This document shows, piece by piece, positions 8,036-16,543 of a stretch of DNA of 64,000 nucleotides. Below the pieces are notes generated by a model. It saw only the letters and a program-made list of their open reading frames with translations. It was not told the DNA's origin and ran no database searches. Source of the DNA: Ignavibacteria bacterium (GTDB lineage Bacteria; Bacteroidota; Ignavibacteria; Ignavibacteriales; Ignavibacteriaceae); the NCBI GenBank assembly GCA_017302895.1, contig JAFLBV010000001.1:558001-622000 (forward strand), read 5' to 3'. How positions within the stretch are numbered: the stretch's first letter is position 1; the number at the start of each line of letters is the position of its first letter. A program made the position numbers and the translations under genes.

Positions 8036-10141
8036 CTATTTCAAAAGTATCATCTTCCGGCTGATATTGAGGCCGTTTCCGGAGAGGCGGTAGAAATAGA
8101 CGCCCGAGGCATAATTTGCTCCATCGAAGAAGACAAAATGACTCCCCGGCTGAAGCATCCCCTCCAGAGGCACTTCTATTTCTTTCCCGAGAAGATCGTA
8201 GATTGCAAGTCTGTATTGTCCCGCAACGGGCACATCAAAAGTGATTGCCGTGGAAGGATTAAACGGATTCGGGTAATTCTGATGGAGAACGGGATTTTTT
8301 GGGACCATCTCCTCTTCTTTAATAGTTGTCGGGGTTCCTGTTCCTCCGCCATTTACGGTTTTCATTAGAAGTCCGTAAGTGCCAACGAGCCAGCCGTTGT
8401 CCTTGTCGAAAAAGAATGATTTTTTAAATGTGTTGGTTACACCGGTGTGGACTTTTGTCCAGTTGTAGCCGCCATCGCCTGTTTTAAACAGACTGCCGTA
8501 GGAACCAACCGTATAACCATTCAGGGTATCGTAAAAATATACTGAATTCAGCCATGTCACCGGGAGAGTGTCGATAATACTCCAGGAAGTCCCCGAATTG
8601 GATGATCTGAGGACAATCCCATATTTCCCGACGATCCAGCCTTTCCCACCGGGTGGAAAATAGATGTCACGGAGATCGAATCGTGAGTCGATTGACTGAT
8701 CAATTACACCACCCCCGCCGGGAGCGGAAGTGAGTCTGATAATCGCTCCCTGATCACCTACAAGAGATGCAGATCGCGCAGAGAGGGTTATAATACCTCT
8801 GTAAGTTTTGAGTGGTGCGCCGCCTCTTCCCCAGACAGCTCCAGTGGGGGCGTTTTGGGAAACGAGATAGGCTCCATTTTGTCCCGCAGCCTTGTTGGAA
8901 AGTTTGGTGCCTTCGATGGCGTAAATGTCATCGGAGGTGATGTGAGCGAGGTCGTGTTTTTGCCACGACTGACCCGCATCAAGGGTTTGGAGGATGGTAC
9001 CATCGTCACCGACGATCCAGCCACGGATTGTATCGAGGAAAAAGAGGTCGTTCAGATTCGTTTTATACTGCGTAAACTGCCTTACCCATGTGTCTCCGCC
9101 GTCCTCGGTTCTTAGAATCAGTCCGCTGTCGCCTACTGCTGTACCGATCATAGGATCGAGAAATTCAATTGAATTTATTGTGTTTTCGGAGCCTTCCGAC
9201 TGAAATTCCCAGTTTGTACCCGCATCGGTTGTGTGCATTATCAATCCATTGTTCCCGAATATCCAGCCTGCATTTCCTGCAAAAGCAGAAAAATTGAAAC
9301 TGAATTTTGAACTGTCGCTTGTTTTTCTCCAGGTAGTGCCGTTGTCTGTACTCTGGAAGATCAATCCCGGCGAACTTGCGGCAATCAGCCTGTTTTGAGG
9401 AAGGAAGGAGAATGACTTCACCCAACCGAAGAGACCGGAATTTGATTCCTGCCAAGTAACTCCGCCGTCTGTTGTTTTAAGAGTCAAGCCGCTTCTGCCA
9501 AGTGCGAGCCCGTTCAAGTCGGATGAAAACGAAATGCTTGAGATAGTCTGACTGGTGTTTTCTCTTGTTTTGGTCCAGTTGTTGCCACCATCGAGGGTCC
9601 GGAAAATTGTGCCCGACTCGCCGGCAATGAATCCCTTTCCGTTTTCGAAAAAGAAAATTCCCGCAGCGGATACCGTATCAAATGATTTTTTTGTCCATGT
9701 TGAACCGTTATCCTGAGAGAAGAAGAGCAATCCTTTGTTGCCGGCTGCCCATACTTTCCCCGAGGGGAGGAACTGCACCGCTTTGACATCTCGGACGGAA
9801 TCAACGGTAATCTTTGTGAAGCTGTTTCCGCCATCGGTGGTCTTTAATATCAAACCCTGTCCGCAGCCGAGTATTCCATTCAATCTGTCTTTAAAGGAGA
9901 GGGAGAGGATATCGTTGTCGGTTCCTGTGTTGATCAGTTTCCATGATGCTCCGCCATCCGTTGTGGTAAGAAATGCACCTGTGTTTCCCGCTGCGATGCA
10001 GTTTTGTGCATCGAAAGCCTGACCGGCATTGAGGTTTTTCCCGACGGGGAGGGGGTTCTGCCATATCCAGTTTGTCTGACCAAAGAGAAATGGAGCTGAT
10101 AAGAAGCAAAATAAAAGAAGTCTGTTCATCAGTTTCTCCAC
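8036..10141 (-). CDS. T9SS-exported Ycf48-like beta-propeller protein
   Basis: A 701-residue secreted protein. A signal peptide (NRLLLFCFLSAPFLFGQ) is followed by about a dozen Ycf48/BNR-like blades, each with the LKTTDGGNSWTK-type turn (TTDGG, RTLDGG, RTEDGG, KTGDGG) and a conserved asparagine/glycine strand. Residues ~620-701 are the type A T9SS sorting domain (NYPNPFNPSTAITFDVP ... SRKMILLK), which the T9SS removes while passing the protein across the outer membrane to the surface. The gene starts at the base right after the stop of the upstream barrel gene, so the two form an operon. The ligand is unknown. The Ycf48 similarity reflects fold, not photosynthesis. Confidence 0.88.
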   Translation of the reverse strand: MEKLMNRLLLFCFLSAPFLFGQTNWIWQNPLPVGKNLNAGQAFDAQNCIAAGNTGAFLTTTDGGASWKLINTGTDNDILSLSFKDRLNGILGCGQGLILKTTDGGNSFTKITVDSVRDVKAVQFLPSGKVWAAGNKGLLFFSQDNGSTWTKKSFDTVSAAGIFFFENGKGFIAGESGTIFRTLDGGNNWTKTRENTSQTISSISFSSDLNGLALGRSGLTLKTTDGGVTWQESNSGLFGWVKSFSFLPQNRLIAASSPGLIFQSTDNGTTWRKTSDSSKFSFNFSAFAGNAGWIFGNNGLIMHTTDAGTNWEFQSEGSENTINSIEFLDPMIGTAVGDSGLILRTEDGGDTWVRQFTQYKTNLNDLFFLDTIRGWIVGDDGTILQTLDAGQSWQKHDLAHITSDDIYAIEGTKLSNKAAGQNGAYLVSQNAPTGAVWGRGGAPLKTYRGIITLSARSASLVGDQGAIIRLTSAPGGGGVIDQSIDSRFDLRDIYFPPGGKGWIVGKYGIVLRSSNSGTSWSIIDTLPVTWLNSVYFYDTLNGYTVGSYGSLFKTGDGGYNWTKVHTGVTNTFKKSFFFDKDNGWLVGTYGLLMKTVNGGGTGTPTTIKEEEMVPKNPVLHQNYPNPFNPSTAITFDVPVAGQYRLAIYDLLGKEIEVPLEGMLQPGSHFVFFDGANYASGVYFYRLSGNGLNISRKMILLK

Positions 10142-10705
10142 TTAAAACTTTATTCTGAAACCGGATTGCAGAGCGATGTATGCACGGGAGACATACTTTG
10201 TTCTGATTCTGTTGTAGCGGGCATTTACATCGAGATCGAGGCCCGGGGCGATGTAGATTCGGAATCCTGCTTCGGGTGCAATTCCGGGTGTAATTTCGCG
10301 GGTGATTTCCACGGGTTTTCCGAGGAGGCCGTAGTCAACCTCAAGAAAATACTCGGTAAAATAGGCACCGCCTTCCACTCCAATGTAGGGTGTAATTTCA
10401 TTTCCCTCACCAAAAAGGTAACGGACACCTGCAGTGAGAGGAACCGACTTGAAGTTGAAACTGTAGCCGGGAAGGTCTTCTTTCAATCCACAGTAGTAGT
10501 ATCCTGTAGTGAGAGTAAACTCGAAACCGGGGAGAAAAGCAGGGAGATTGAAGCTTATGTTCCCGCCAAATCCGGCATCAACATGGTTTTCAAGTTGCCC
10601 GGAGGGAATTGCAGCGGAGCCCTGAAGTCTGATTCCGGGTTGTGCCATGCAATTTATCGAGAAATAAATGAAAAGAAAGAAGAATACTTTGTTCAAATTT
10701 TTCAA
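10142..10705 (-). CDS. small outer-membrane beta-barrel protein (OmpX/OmpA-like)
   Basis: A 187-residue protein with a signal peptide (VFFFLFIYFSINCMAQ), then alternating aromatic/glycine strands (TTGYYYCG, GVRYLFGEG, PYIGVEGGAYF, ARYNRIRTKY) and a final phenylalanine (SGFRIKF), as in eight-stranded outer-membrane barrels. The start is a TTG at 10705. No in-frame ATG upstream fits, and the next Met would remove the signal peptide. It is directly followed without spacing by the T9SS propeller gene, so both are made from one transcript. Confidence 0.8.
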   Translation of the reverse strand: MKNLNKVFFFLFIYFSINCMAQPGIRLQGSAAIPSGQLENHVDAGFGGNISFNLPAFLPGFEFTLTTGYYYCGLKEDLPGYSFNFKSVPLTAGVRYLFGEGNEITPYIGVEGGAYFTEYFLEVDYGLLGKPVEITREITPGIAPEAGFRIYIAPGLDLDVNARYNRIRTKYVSRAYIALQSGFRIKF

Positions 10706-10810
10706 AACTGTTTATTTTTACTGAGTATATTTATTATTATTTGAGAGTCCGTTGCCACAAAAGCAAAGAAAATTTAAATACTGTATCAAATTTAAGATAA
10801 TCTCCACTAA

Positions 10811-13141
10811 ATGCGAATAATTTTCACGCTTTTTGCTGTACTTCTTATGGCAACCGCAGTTCTTCCACAAGGGAGGAGTTATACCCTTTCCGGAGTTATA
10901 GCCGAGGCAGGGAGCGGTGAAGTACTGATCGGTGCCTATGTTGCCCTTTACAAAGATTCCCTGAAGACCGGGAACCCCCTTAGATCAGTTGCCTCAAACA
11001 AATTCGGCTTTTATTCTCTCCCCTCTGTACCGGAAGGGAAGTATTACATTTTTTCCGGCTCCCTCGGTTTTGAACCCCACAAGGCAGTGATTGATATTTC
11101 AGGAGCAAACCAGAACATCCGCCTCGATATAAACCTCAACAAGTCCTCCATTCTTTTGAGCGAAGTGAAGGTTTTTGCAGAAAAATATGAGGATTTTGCA
11201 AACACTTCGGGTACCGTTGAACTCGATCCGGAACTGATTCAGACTCTCCCTTCTTTCGGAGGAGAAACCGACATTTTCAGGGCACTTCAACTTCTTCCGG
11301 GTGTCTCCAATTCAAATGAACTTTCGGCAGGCATTTATGTAAGAGGAAGTTCCGCCGACCAGACCCTTACTCTTATTGATGGTGTTCAGGTATATAACCC
11401 CTCTCACCTCGGCGGTTTTGCGAGCACATTCAATTCGGATGCAATTCAAAATATTAAACTGATAAAGGGGGCGTTCCCTGCGCAGTATGGAGGCAGGCTC
11501 TCAAGCGTTCTCGATGTAACGACGAGGGAGGGTTCTTCCGAAAAGTTTCTCGGTACATTCAATTTCTCAAATATCAGCAGCCGTTTCACCGTCGAAGGTC
11601 CTTTGAACGAGAAGGCGACCTACATTCTTTCTGCAAGAGTGATGTACCTCGATAAACTCCTTTCGCTTGTTCCGCAGGCTGACAAGTTTCCGAGATACGG
11701 TTTTTATGACGCAAACGGAAAAATTCATTACAAGCTTTCAGAAACCGATAAACTATTCATTACCGGTTTCTTCAGCAGCGACCGCCTTACAGAGCCACCA
11801 TCGAGTAAGGATATCGGATTCGATATCGGGTGGAAAAACTCGACCCTCAACCTGACCTGGACAAAAATATATACTTCACAGATTTTCACCAGCACTTCGA
11901 TGGTTTACACCTACTACGATTTCAAAACCGCGATGAAGGATAAAAACCCGACAAAAAAGGACGCTCTCGACTTTTTTACCTCCTCTTTTGTGAACGATTT
12001 TCAGTTAAAAACGGACATTCAGGTTTTCCTTAACCAGAACAATATACTTCAGATGGGTGCCGAGGTTACATACCACAATTTTGAAGTACTGACAAGTGAC
12101 TTCTATACTAACGAACTGAAGTATGCCGTGAATCTTGGAAGAAGCTACAAAGCCCTCGAAGTTGCTCTTTTTGCACAGGATGAAATCACAATATTTGACG
12201 AGCTCAAGGCTAATGTCGGGATGCGTTTCTACTATTTTAACGAAGGAAAGCTTTACGGATGGGAGCCCCGGCTTTCCCTTACCTGGTATTTGTATGACAG
12301 GCTGATTCTTCGCGGTGCCTTCTCGATGGCAAACCAGCCGATTCACCTCCTCGCAAGGAACGATGTGTATTTGCCGACTGATGTATGGTTCCCCTCGACA
12401 CCCGTGGTAAAACCAGCCAAGTCGATGCAGGGAGCAGTCGGTTTCGAAGCCACGAGTGCCGATAAAACCTTCCTTTTCACTCTTGAAGCATATTATAAAG
12501 ATCTCGCGAATCTCTACGAATATAAAGATGACGCCAACTTTGCCTACACTTCCAACTATGAAAAACAGCTCACCGTCGGAAGAGGTGAAGCATGGGGTCT
12601 GGAAATGTTCTTCAACAAGAGAATCGGCACCATCACAGGGTGGTTTGGATATACCCTCTCATGGACAAAGAGATATTTCGACGAACTCAACCGAAGCGAA
12701 CCGTTCTACCCTCAGTTTGACAGACGACACGATATTTCGATTGTACTGAGCTGGCAACCATCGGAGGTACTTAATTTTGCTGCCACCTGGAACTACTCAA
12801 CCGGGAAGGCTTTCCCCCTCCCTATTATGCAATATTCCTTCCTGAATATGAGCAATCCAAAAGATAATCTGCAGGAAATTTTTTATGAGTACTCAGCCCG
12901 CGACGCTTTCAGACTCCCTGCTTTCCACAAACTCGACCTCAGCGCAAACTGGATCCTTATGTGGAATAACACAAAAATCGAACTGTCTCTGAATATCTAC
13001 AATGTTTACAACAGATTCAATGCGTTCTCCAAATATGTCGGTTATAAAACAGATGAAGCAACCGGAATAAAAACCCCTGTGCTGAAGCAGTTTACCCTCT
13101 ATCCGTTTTTACCGTCAATTGGGATAAAAATACACTTTTAA
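10811..13141 (+). CDS. TonB-dependent outer-membrane receptor
   Basis: A 776-residue outer-membrane transporter. In order: signal peptide (residues 1-19), a carboxypeptidase-like regulatory beta-sandwich (~23-110), the plug domain (~125-240, with LLPGVSNSNE, VRGSSADQTLTLIDG and YPAQYGGRLSSVLD-like segments), and a 22-strand barrel ending GIKIHF. Energy from TonB/ExbBD drives uptake of a ligand that cannot be named here. It is not SusC-sized and has no SusD partner. The DUF4249 lipoprotein gene follows after 17 bases, a pairing common in Bacteroidota and probably a receptor-surface lipoprotein unit. Confidence 0.92.
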   Translation: MRIIFTLFAVLLMATAVLPQGRSYTLSGVIAEAGSGEVLIGAYVALYKDSLKTGNPLRSVASNKFGFYSLPSVPEGKYYIFSGSLGFEPHKAVIDISGANQNIRLDINLNKSSILLSEVKVFAEKYEDFANTSGTVELDPELIQTLPSFGGETDIFRALQLLPGVSNSNELSAGIYVRGSSADQTLTLIDGVQVYNPSHLGGFASTFNSDAIQNIKLIKGAFPAQYGGRLSSVLDVTTREGSSEKFLGTFNFSNISSRFTVEGPLNEKATYILSARVMYLDKLLSLVPQADKFPRYGFYDANGKIHYKLSETDKLFITGFFSSDRLTEPPSSKDIGFDIGWKNSTLNLTWTKIYTSQIFTSTSMVYTYYDFKTAMKDKNPTKKDALDFFTSSFVNDFQLKTDIQVFLNQNNILQMGAEVTYHNFEVLTSDFYTNELKYAVNLGRSYKALEVALFAQDEITIFDELKANVGMRFYYFNEGKLYGWEPRLSLTWYLYDRLILRGAFSMANQPIHLLARNDVYLPTDVWFPSTPVVKPAKSMQGAVGFEATSADKTFLFTLEAYYKDLANLYEYKDDANFAYTSNYEKQLTVGRGEAWGLEMFFNKRIGTITGWFGYTLSWTKRYFDELNRSEPFYPQFDRRHDISIVLSWQPSEVLNFAATWNYSTGKAFPLPIMQYSFLNMSNPKDNLQEIFYEYSARDAFRLPAFHKLDLSANWILMWNNTKIELSLNIYNVYNRFNAFSKYVGYKTDEATGIKTPVLKQFTLYPFLPSIGIKIHF

Positions 13142-13170
13142 ATTATGAGTTATGAATTATGAATTATGAA
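13141..13170 (+). repeat. heptamer tandem repeat across the DUF4249 start
   Basis: Four copies of a 7-base unit (AATTATG, second copy AGTTATG) begin at the stop of the TonB receptor gene. Each unit holds an ATG, and because 7 is not a multiple of 3 the four ATGs lie in different frames. The third (13159) opens the lipoprotein frame. Confidence 0.7.
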
Positions 13171-14001
13171 TTTTTCAGTTCCCGGGTTTGGTTGTTTGTG
13201 CTCATTTTTGCGGGTGTGTTCCTTTCCGGTTGTGAGCAGGTGGTGGGAGAAGAAGAGTTTCCATATGAAATGAAGCTTGTGATAAGAGGATTGCTCGAAG
13301 ACGGACAGGATATTAAAGATATTTACATTGGCAGAACGCTCCCCGTGGCGGTACCGTTCAGAGGTGATTTTGCAAACCTGACAAATGCCGTCGTCTCCAT
13401 TAAGGTCGATACACTTCGCTACATCCTGAAGCATACCCGTGACGGTTTGTACTCGGCACCCAATGGTGTGAAAGCAAGAGCGGGAAAAACCTACGAATTG
13501 CTGGTTTCCTGGGAAAGCCTTTCAGCAGGTGCAGTTACTAAAATACCTGAGGCGGGAACCATTGGTGGCGTTTTCCTCCTCAATTCCGTGAATGACACGG
13601 GTAAATCAATAAAAGTGATGAGTGCCGATATTACCCCAAGGGGTGACGAAGCCTACGCAGTCACCTGGCTGGCTTTTACTCAAACAGGGCAGATTTACAC
13701 CGAGGACAACAAATACAATGTGGTTGTAAAGAGGCTTCCCAATGTAAATACAACAACAATTCAGGCACAGTCGGCGGAAATAACACCTTCATACCTCGCC
13801 CGTCCACAGGATCTTGGTGTCGGTATTTATGTTTATGACGGCTCCTTTTACGACTATTATAAAACCAAAGGTTCGAGCAAACTTTCGGATGCTGTTTTTG
13901 GGCAGCCGTCCACTTCAGTAAGATGGAATATCCTGGGTGACGGCATAGGGATGTTTGTGGGCAGATCGAAAACCACTAGACAAATCAGTTCTTTGCAGTA
14001 G
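13159..14001 (+). CDS. DUF4249 family lipoprotein
   Basis: A 280-residue lipoprotein: hydrophobic signal (VWLFVLIFAGVFLSGC) with lipobox LSGC and lipidated Cys25, followed by a beta-rich region of the DUF4249 type (MKLVIRGLLEDG, YIGRTLPV, VVSIKV). These genes sit beside TonB receptors in Bacteroidota, and the protein is presumed to work with the receptor at the outer membrane. The start at 13159 is the only ATG of the heptamer repeat that reads into this frame. The ATGs at 13145 and 13152 hit stops within six codons, and that at 13166 is out of frame. The C-terminus (SVRWNILGDGIGMFVGRSK) is typical. Confidence 0.8.
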   Translation: MNYEFFSSRVWLFVLIFAGVFLSGCEQVVGEEEFPYEMKLVIRGLLEDGQDIKDIYIGRTLPVAVPFRGDFANLTNAVVSIKVDTLRYILKHTRDGLYSAPNGVKARAGKTYELLVSWESLSAGAVTKIPEAGTIGGVFLLNSVNDTGKSIKVMSADITPRGDEAYAVTWLAFTQTGQIYTEDNKYNVVVKRLPNVNTTTIQAQSAEITPSYLARPQDLGVGIYVYDGSFYDYYKTKGSSKLSDAVFGQPSTSVRWNILGDGIGMFVGRSKTTRQISSLQ

Positions 14002-14098
14002 ATTTGTAAAAGAGGATTTTGGATTGTTCCTGAAGATAACTTCAAGGAATTTTATTAATTTTACCGTCCGATCAGTACGGCTGCTGTACTGCAAACAT

Positions 14099-16543
14099 AT
14101 GAAACTCAAATTGCTGCGATTAATCTTTTTGCCGGTTCTGGTGTCACTTTTTACAGTGTCGCTGATGGCTCAGAAGGATTCGACTGAAAAAAAACCCACC
14201 CCCGATGCACCCCTCTACTACAGAGTGCACGAAATACCCAACGCCTTCATTTCTGATAAAATAAAACTGAAACAGGCTAACCTCACGGTTCTTCCCTACA
14301 AAATGTATGAGGAATTGAAAGCCCGGCTCACCGATATTCTTGAGAAACAAAAAAGCCTTACCCTGGTAACCGGGAAATCAGACTTTACTGCTGAGTATAC
14401 CGAAGTGCTCTCTGAATATTTGCGGCTTTGGAACAAACAAAAGAGAAGAATCGACGGCTGGAATGACGAAGTTTCAGAAACCACTGCAGGAATCTCAGAA
14501 CAAAAATCGATAGTAAGAAATACCATGGCTGTCTGGAACCGTACTTACGCAGTTGCACTCGCCGACTCGGTTCCTCCTGAGATTCTTCAAAAAATCATTG
14601 ATATTGAAAAAGAGCTTAAAATCAGCTATGACACACTTACTGTCGGACTAAACAGGCTGCTAGCCCTTCAGCATCAGATAGTGGAGCCCGATGTAACCGC
14701 AGAGATGATGGTTACAACCATCAGAAAGTACTTTTTACTAAACAAACAGGATCTTTTCTACCAAAACTCCTCCACGCTTTGGGACTATTTCGCAGAGCTC
14801 GAACCGGGTGACCTGATCTCCAACTCATTTTCGAATACCATCGGTGTTTATATCGGAGTTTCCGATACAATTTTACAGGAACTCAAAGGATTTGCCCTCA
14901 AAACCGGCCTGTACCTGTTGTTTGTGGCGGCATTTATCCTTTTTCTTTCGAGGTTTAGCAAAAAACTGCCCGTGGGAAACTCGGCAGCAGGGAATTTTCA
15001 ACTGTTACTGCAGACTCCCTTCTCCACGATTCTGTTTATTTTCCTTATCTCGTTCAACTTACTCGTGGGCGATCTTCCCGAACTGGTTTTAAACAGTCTG
15101 AGGCTTGTTTCGGTTATTCCTTTGGTAAGAATATTTCTTTTCATCTACGGAAAGACCAGCCACCGGATAATTTTGGTGACGGGGTTACTGCTGGCGTTTC
15201 AACAGGTAAAAATGGTATCGGGAAGCGGCTCGGAAACAGAGCGGTTAATTTTAACTTTTATCCTGTTTTTTACAGTCATCTATCTCGTTCTTCATCTTTA
15301 TGGCAAAGGTTCTTCAGAAAGAATGGAAGTGCTGCCGCCATATGTGAAAAACATCTTTGTGGGAATCCTGGTGCTCTTTGCAACAGCATTTATCGCGAAT
15401 CTCTTCGGCTTCCTTGCTATCAGCCTCACCATTGTTAATGGTGTGTTGAATGCTGTCTATGGACTCTCCGTTCTCCTGATTGTGAGCCACATTCTTCAGG
15501 GACTGGTTTACATGCTGATAATGACAAAAACTGCGAAGATATCACTGATAATGAGAGAATATGAAACCATTGCCACAGAGAAAATTTCAAAATTTATAAG
15601 ATTTCTGATTAAAATAACTGCTGTCGCAGTGATTTTAAGGAGCTTTGGGATGTCGGTTGTAACCATCGATTTCCTTGGTTCCATTTTGAAAACAACCGTT
15701 TCGGTGGGCGACTTTTCCCTTACTCTCGAAACTTTGGTTTATTTCTTCTTCTCTGTCTGGTTTGCTGTCTGGCTGGCAAAAACAGTCAAATTTTTACTTG
15801 AAAAGGAATTGCTGGTAAGGATAAAACTTGCCCGGGGTGTCCCGACCACCATCTCTGCGGTTATTTCATATTTGATCGTCGGAATGGGAATTGTTTTTGC
15901 AATCATAAGTTCCGGATTGGATCTGAACCGCTTTTCCCTTCTCGCAGGAGCTCTCGGCGTTGGTATCGGTTTTGGCTTGCAGGATATCGTAAGGAATTTC
16001 ATATCGGGAATAATCCTTATTTTTGAACGGCCTGTTCAGATTGGTGATGCAGTTGAGGTGGAGGACCTTTCCGGAACGATCAGAAAGATAGGCATTCGTT
16101 CCAGTGTGATAAAAACCTGGGAAGGAGCTGAAGTGATCGTGCCAAACGGAAACCTGATCTCGAACAAGGTAATCAACTGGACACTCTCCGACAATCAAAG
16201 GAGAATCGACCTGAAAATTGGCGTAGCATACGGTTCGAATGTGGAAAAAGTAATCGAACTGCTGAGAGGATGTGCCACTTCACATGAAAAGATTTTGCAG
16301 ACTCCGCCCCCGGTTGTCTTCCTTAAAGATTTTGCAGACAGCGCACTTCTTTTTGAAATGCGGTGCTGGACTGCGGATTTTGGTGCCTGGGTTCAGACTT
16401 CCAGTGACTTACGAGTCGCTATAGACAGAGTTATGAATGAAAATGGCATCGAGATACCCTTTCCACAGAGGGATGTCCACATTAAAAATCCTTCGGAGAG
16501 TCTGCCACCTGCTAAACCCGCAAAAAAGACAAAAAATGAATAG
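14099..16543 (+). CDS. MscS-family mechanosensitive ion channel with large periplasmic N-terminus
   Basis: An 814-residue inner-membrane channel that releases solutes on hypo-osmotic shock. Signal peptide (RLIFLPVLVSLFTVSLMAQ), a periplasmic coiled-coil region to about residue 250, about ten membrane segments, then the MscS core: pore helix with GALGVGIGFGLQDIVRNF and the beta domain (FERPVQIGDAVEV, IRSSVIKTWEGAEVIVPNG, SNKVINW). The size resembles MscK/YbdG-type members. I chose ATG 14099 because it gives a proper signal peptide; the frame is open further upstream to 13955, but that would overlap the DUF4249 gene. Its last 8 bases overlap the next gene. Confidence 0.93.
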   Translation: MKLKLLRLIFLPVLVSLFTVSLMAQKDSTEKKPTPDAPLYYRVHEIPNAFISDKIKLKQANLTVLPYKMYEELKARLTDILEKQKSLTLVTGKSDFTAEYTEVLSEYLRLWNKQKRRIDGWNDEVSETTAGISEQKSIVRNTMAVWNRTYAVALADSVPPEILQKIIDIEKELKISYDTLTVGLNRLLALQHQIVEPDVTAEMMVTTIRKYFLLNKQDLFYQNSSTLWDYFAELEPGDLISNSFSNTIGVYIGVSDTILQELKGFALKTGLYLLFVAAFILFLSRFSKKLPVGNSAAGNFQLLLQTPFSTILFIFLISFNLLVGDLPELVLNSLRLVSVIPLVRIFLFIYGKTSHRIILVTGLLLAFQQVKMVSGSGSETERLILTFILFFTVIYLVLHLYGKGSSERMEVLPPYVKNIFVGILVLFATAFIANLFGFLAISLTIVNGVLNAVYGLSVLLIVSHILQGLVYMLIMTKTAKISLIMREYETIATEKISKFIRFLIKITAVAVILRSFGMSVVTIDFLGSILKTTVSVGDFSLTLETLVYFFFSVWFAVWLAKTVKFLLEKELLVRIKLARGVPTTISAVISYLIVGMGIVFAIISSGLDLNRFSLLAGALGVGIGFGLQDIVRNFISGIILIFERPVQIGDAVEVEDLSGTIRKIGIRSSVIKTWEGAEVIVPNGNLISNKVINWTLSDNQRRIDLKIGVAYGSNVEKVIELLRGCATSHEKILQTPPPVVFLKDFADSALLFEMRCWTADFGAWVQTSSDLRVAIDRVMNENGIEIPFPQRDVHIKNPSESLPPAKPAKKTKNE

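Noticed and set aside
8036..10141. Photosystem II assembly factor Ycf48
   Set aside because: Only the propeller repeat pattern is shared. The protein carries a T9SS sorting domain and sits in a non-photosynthetic gene context.
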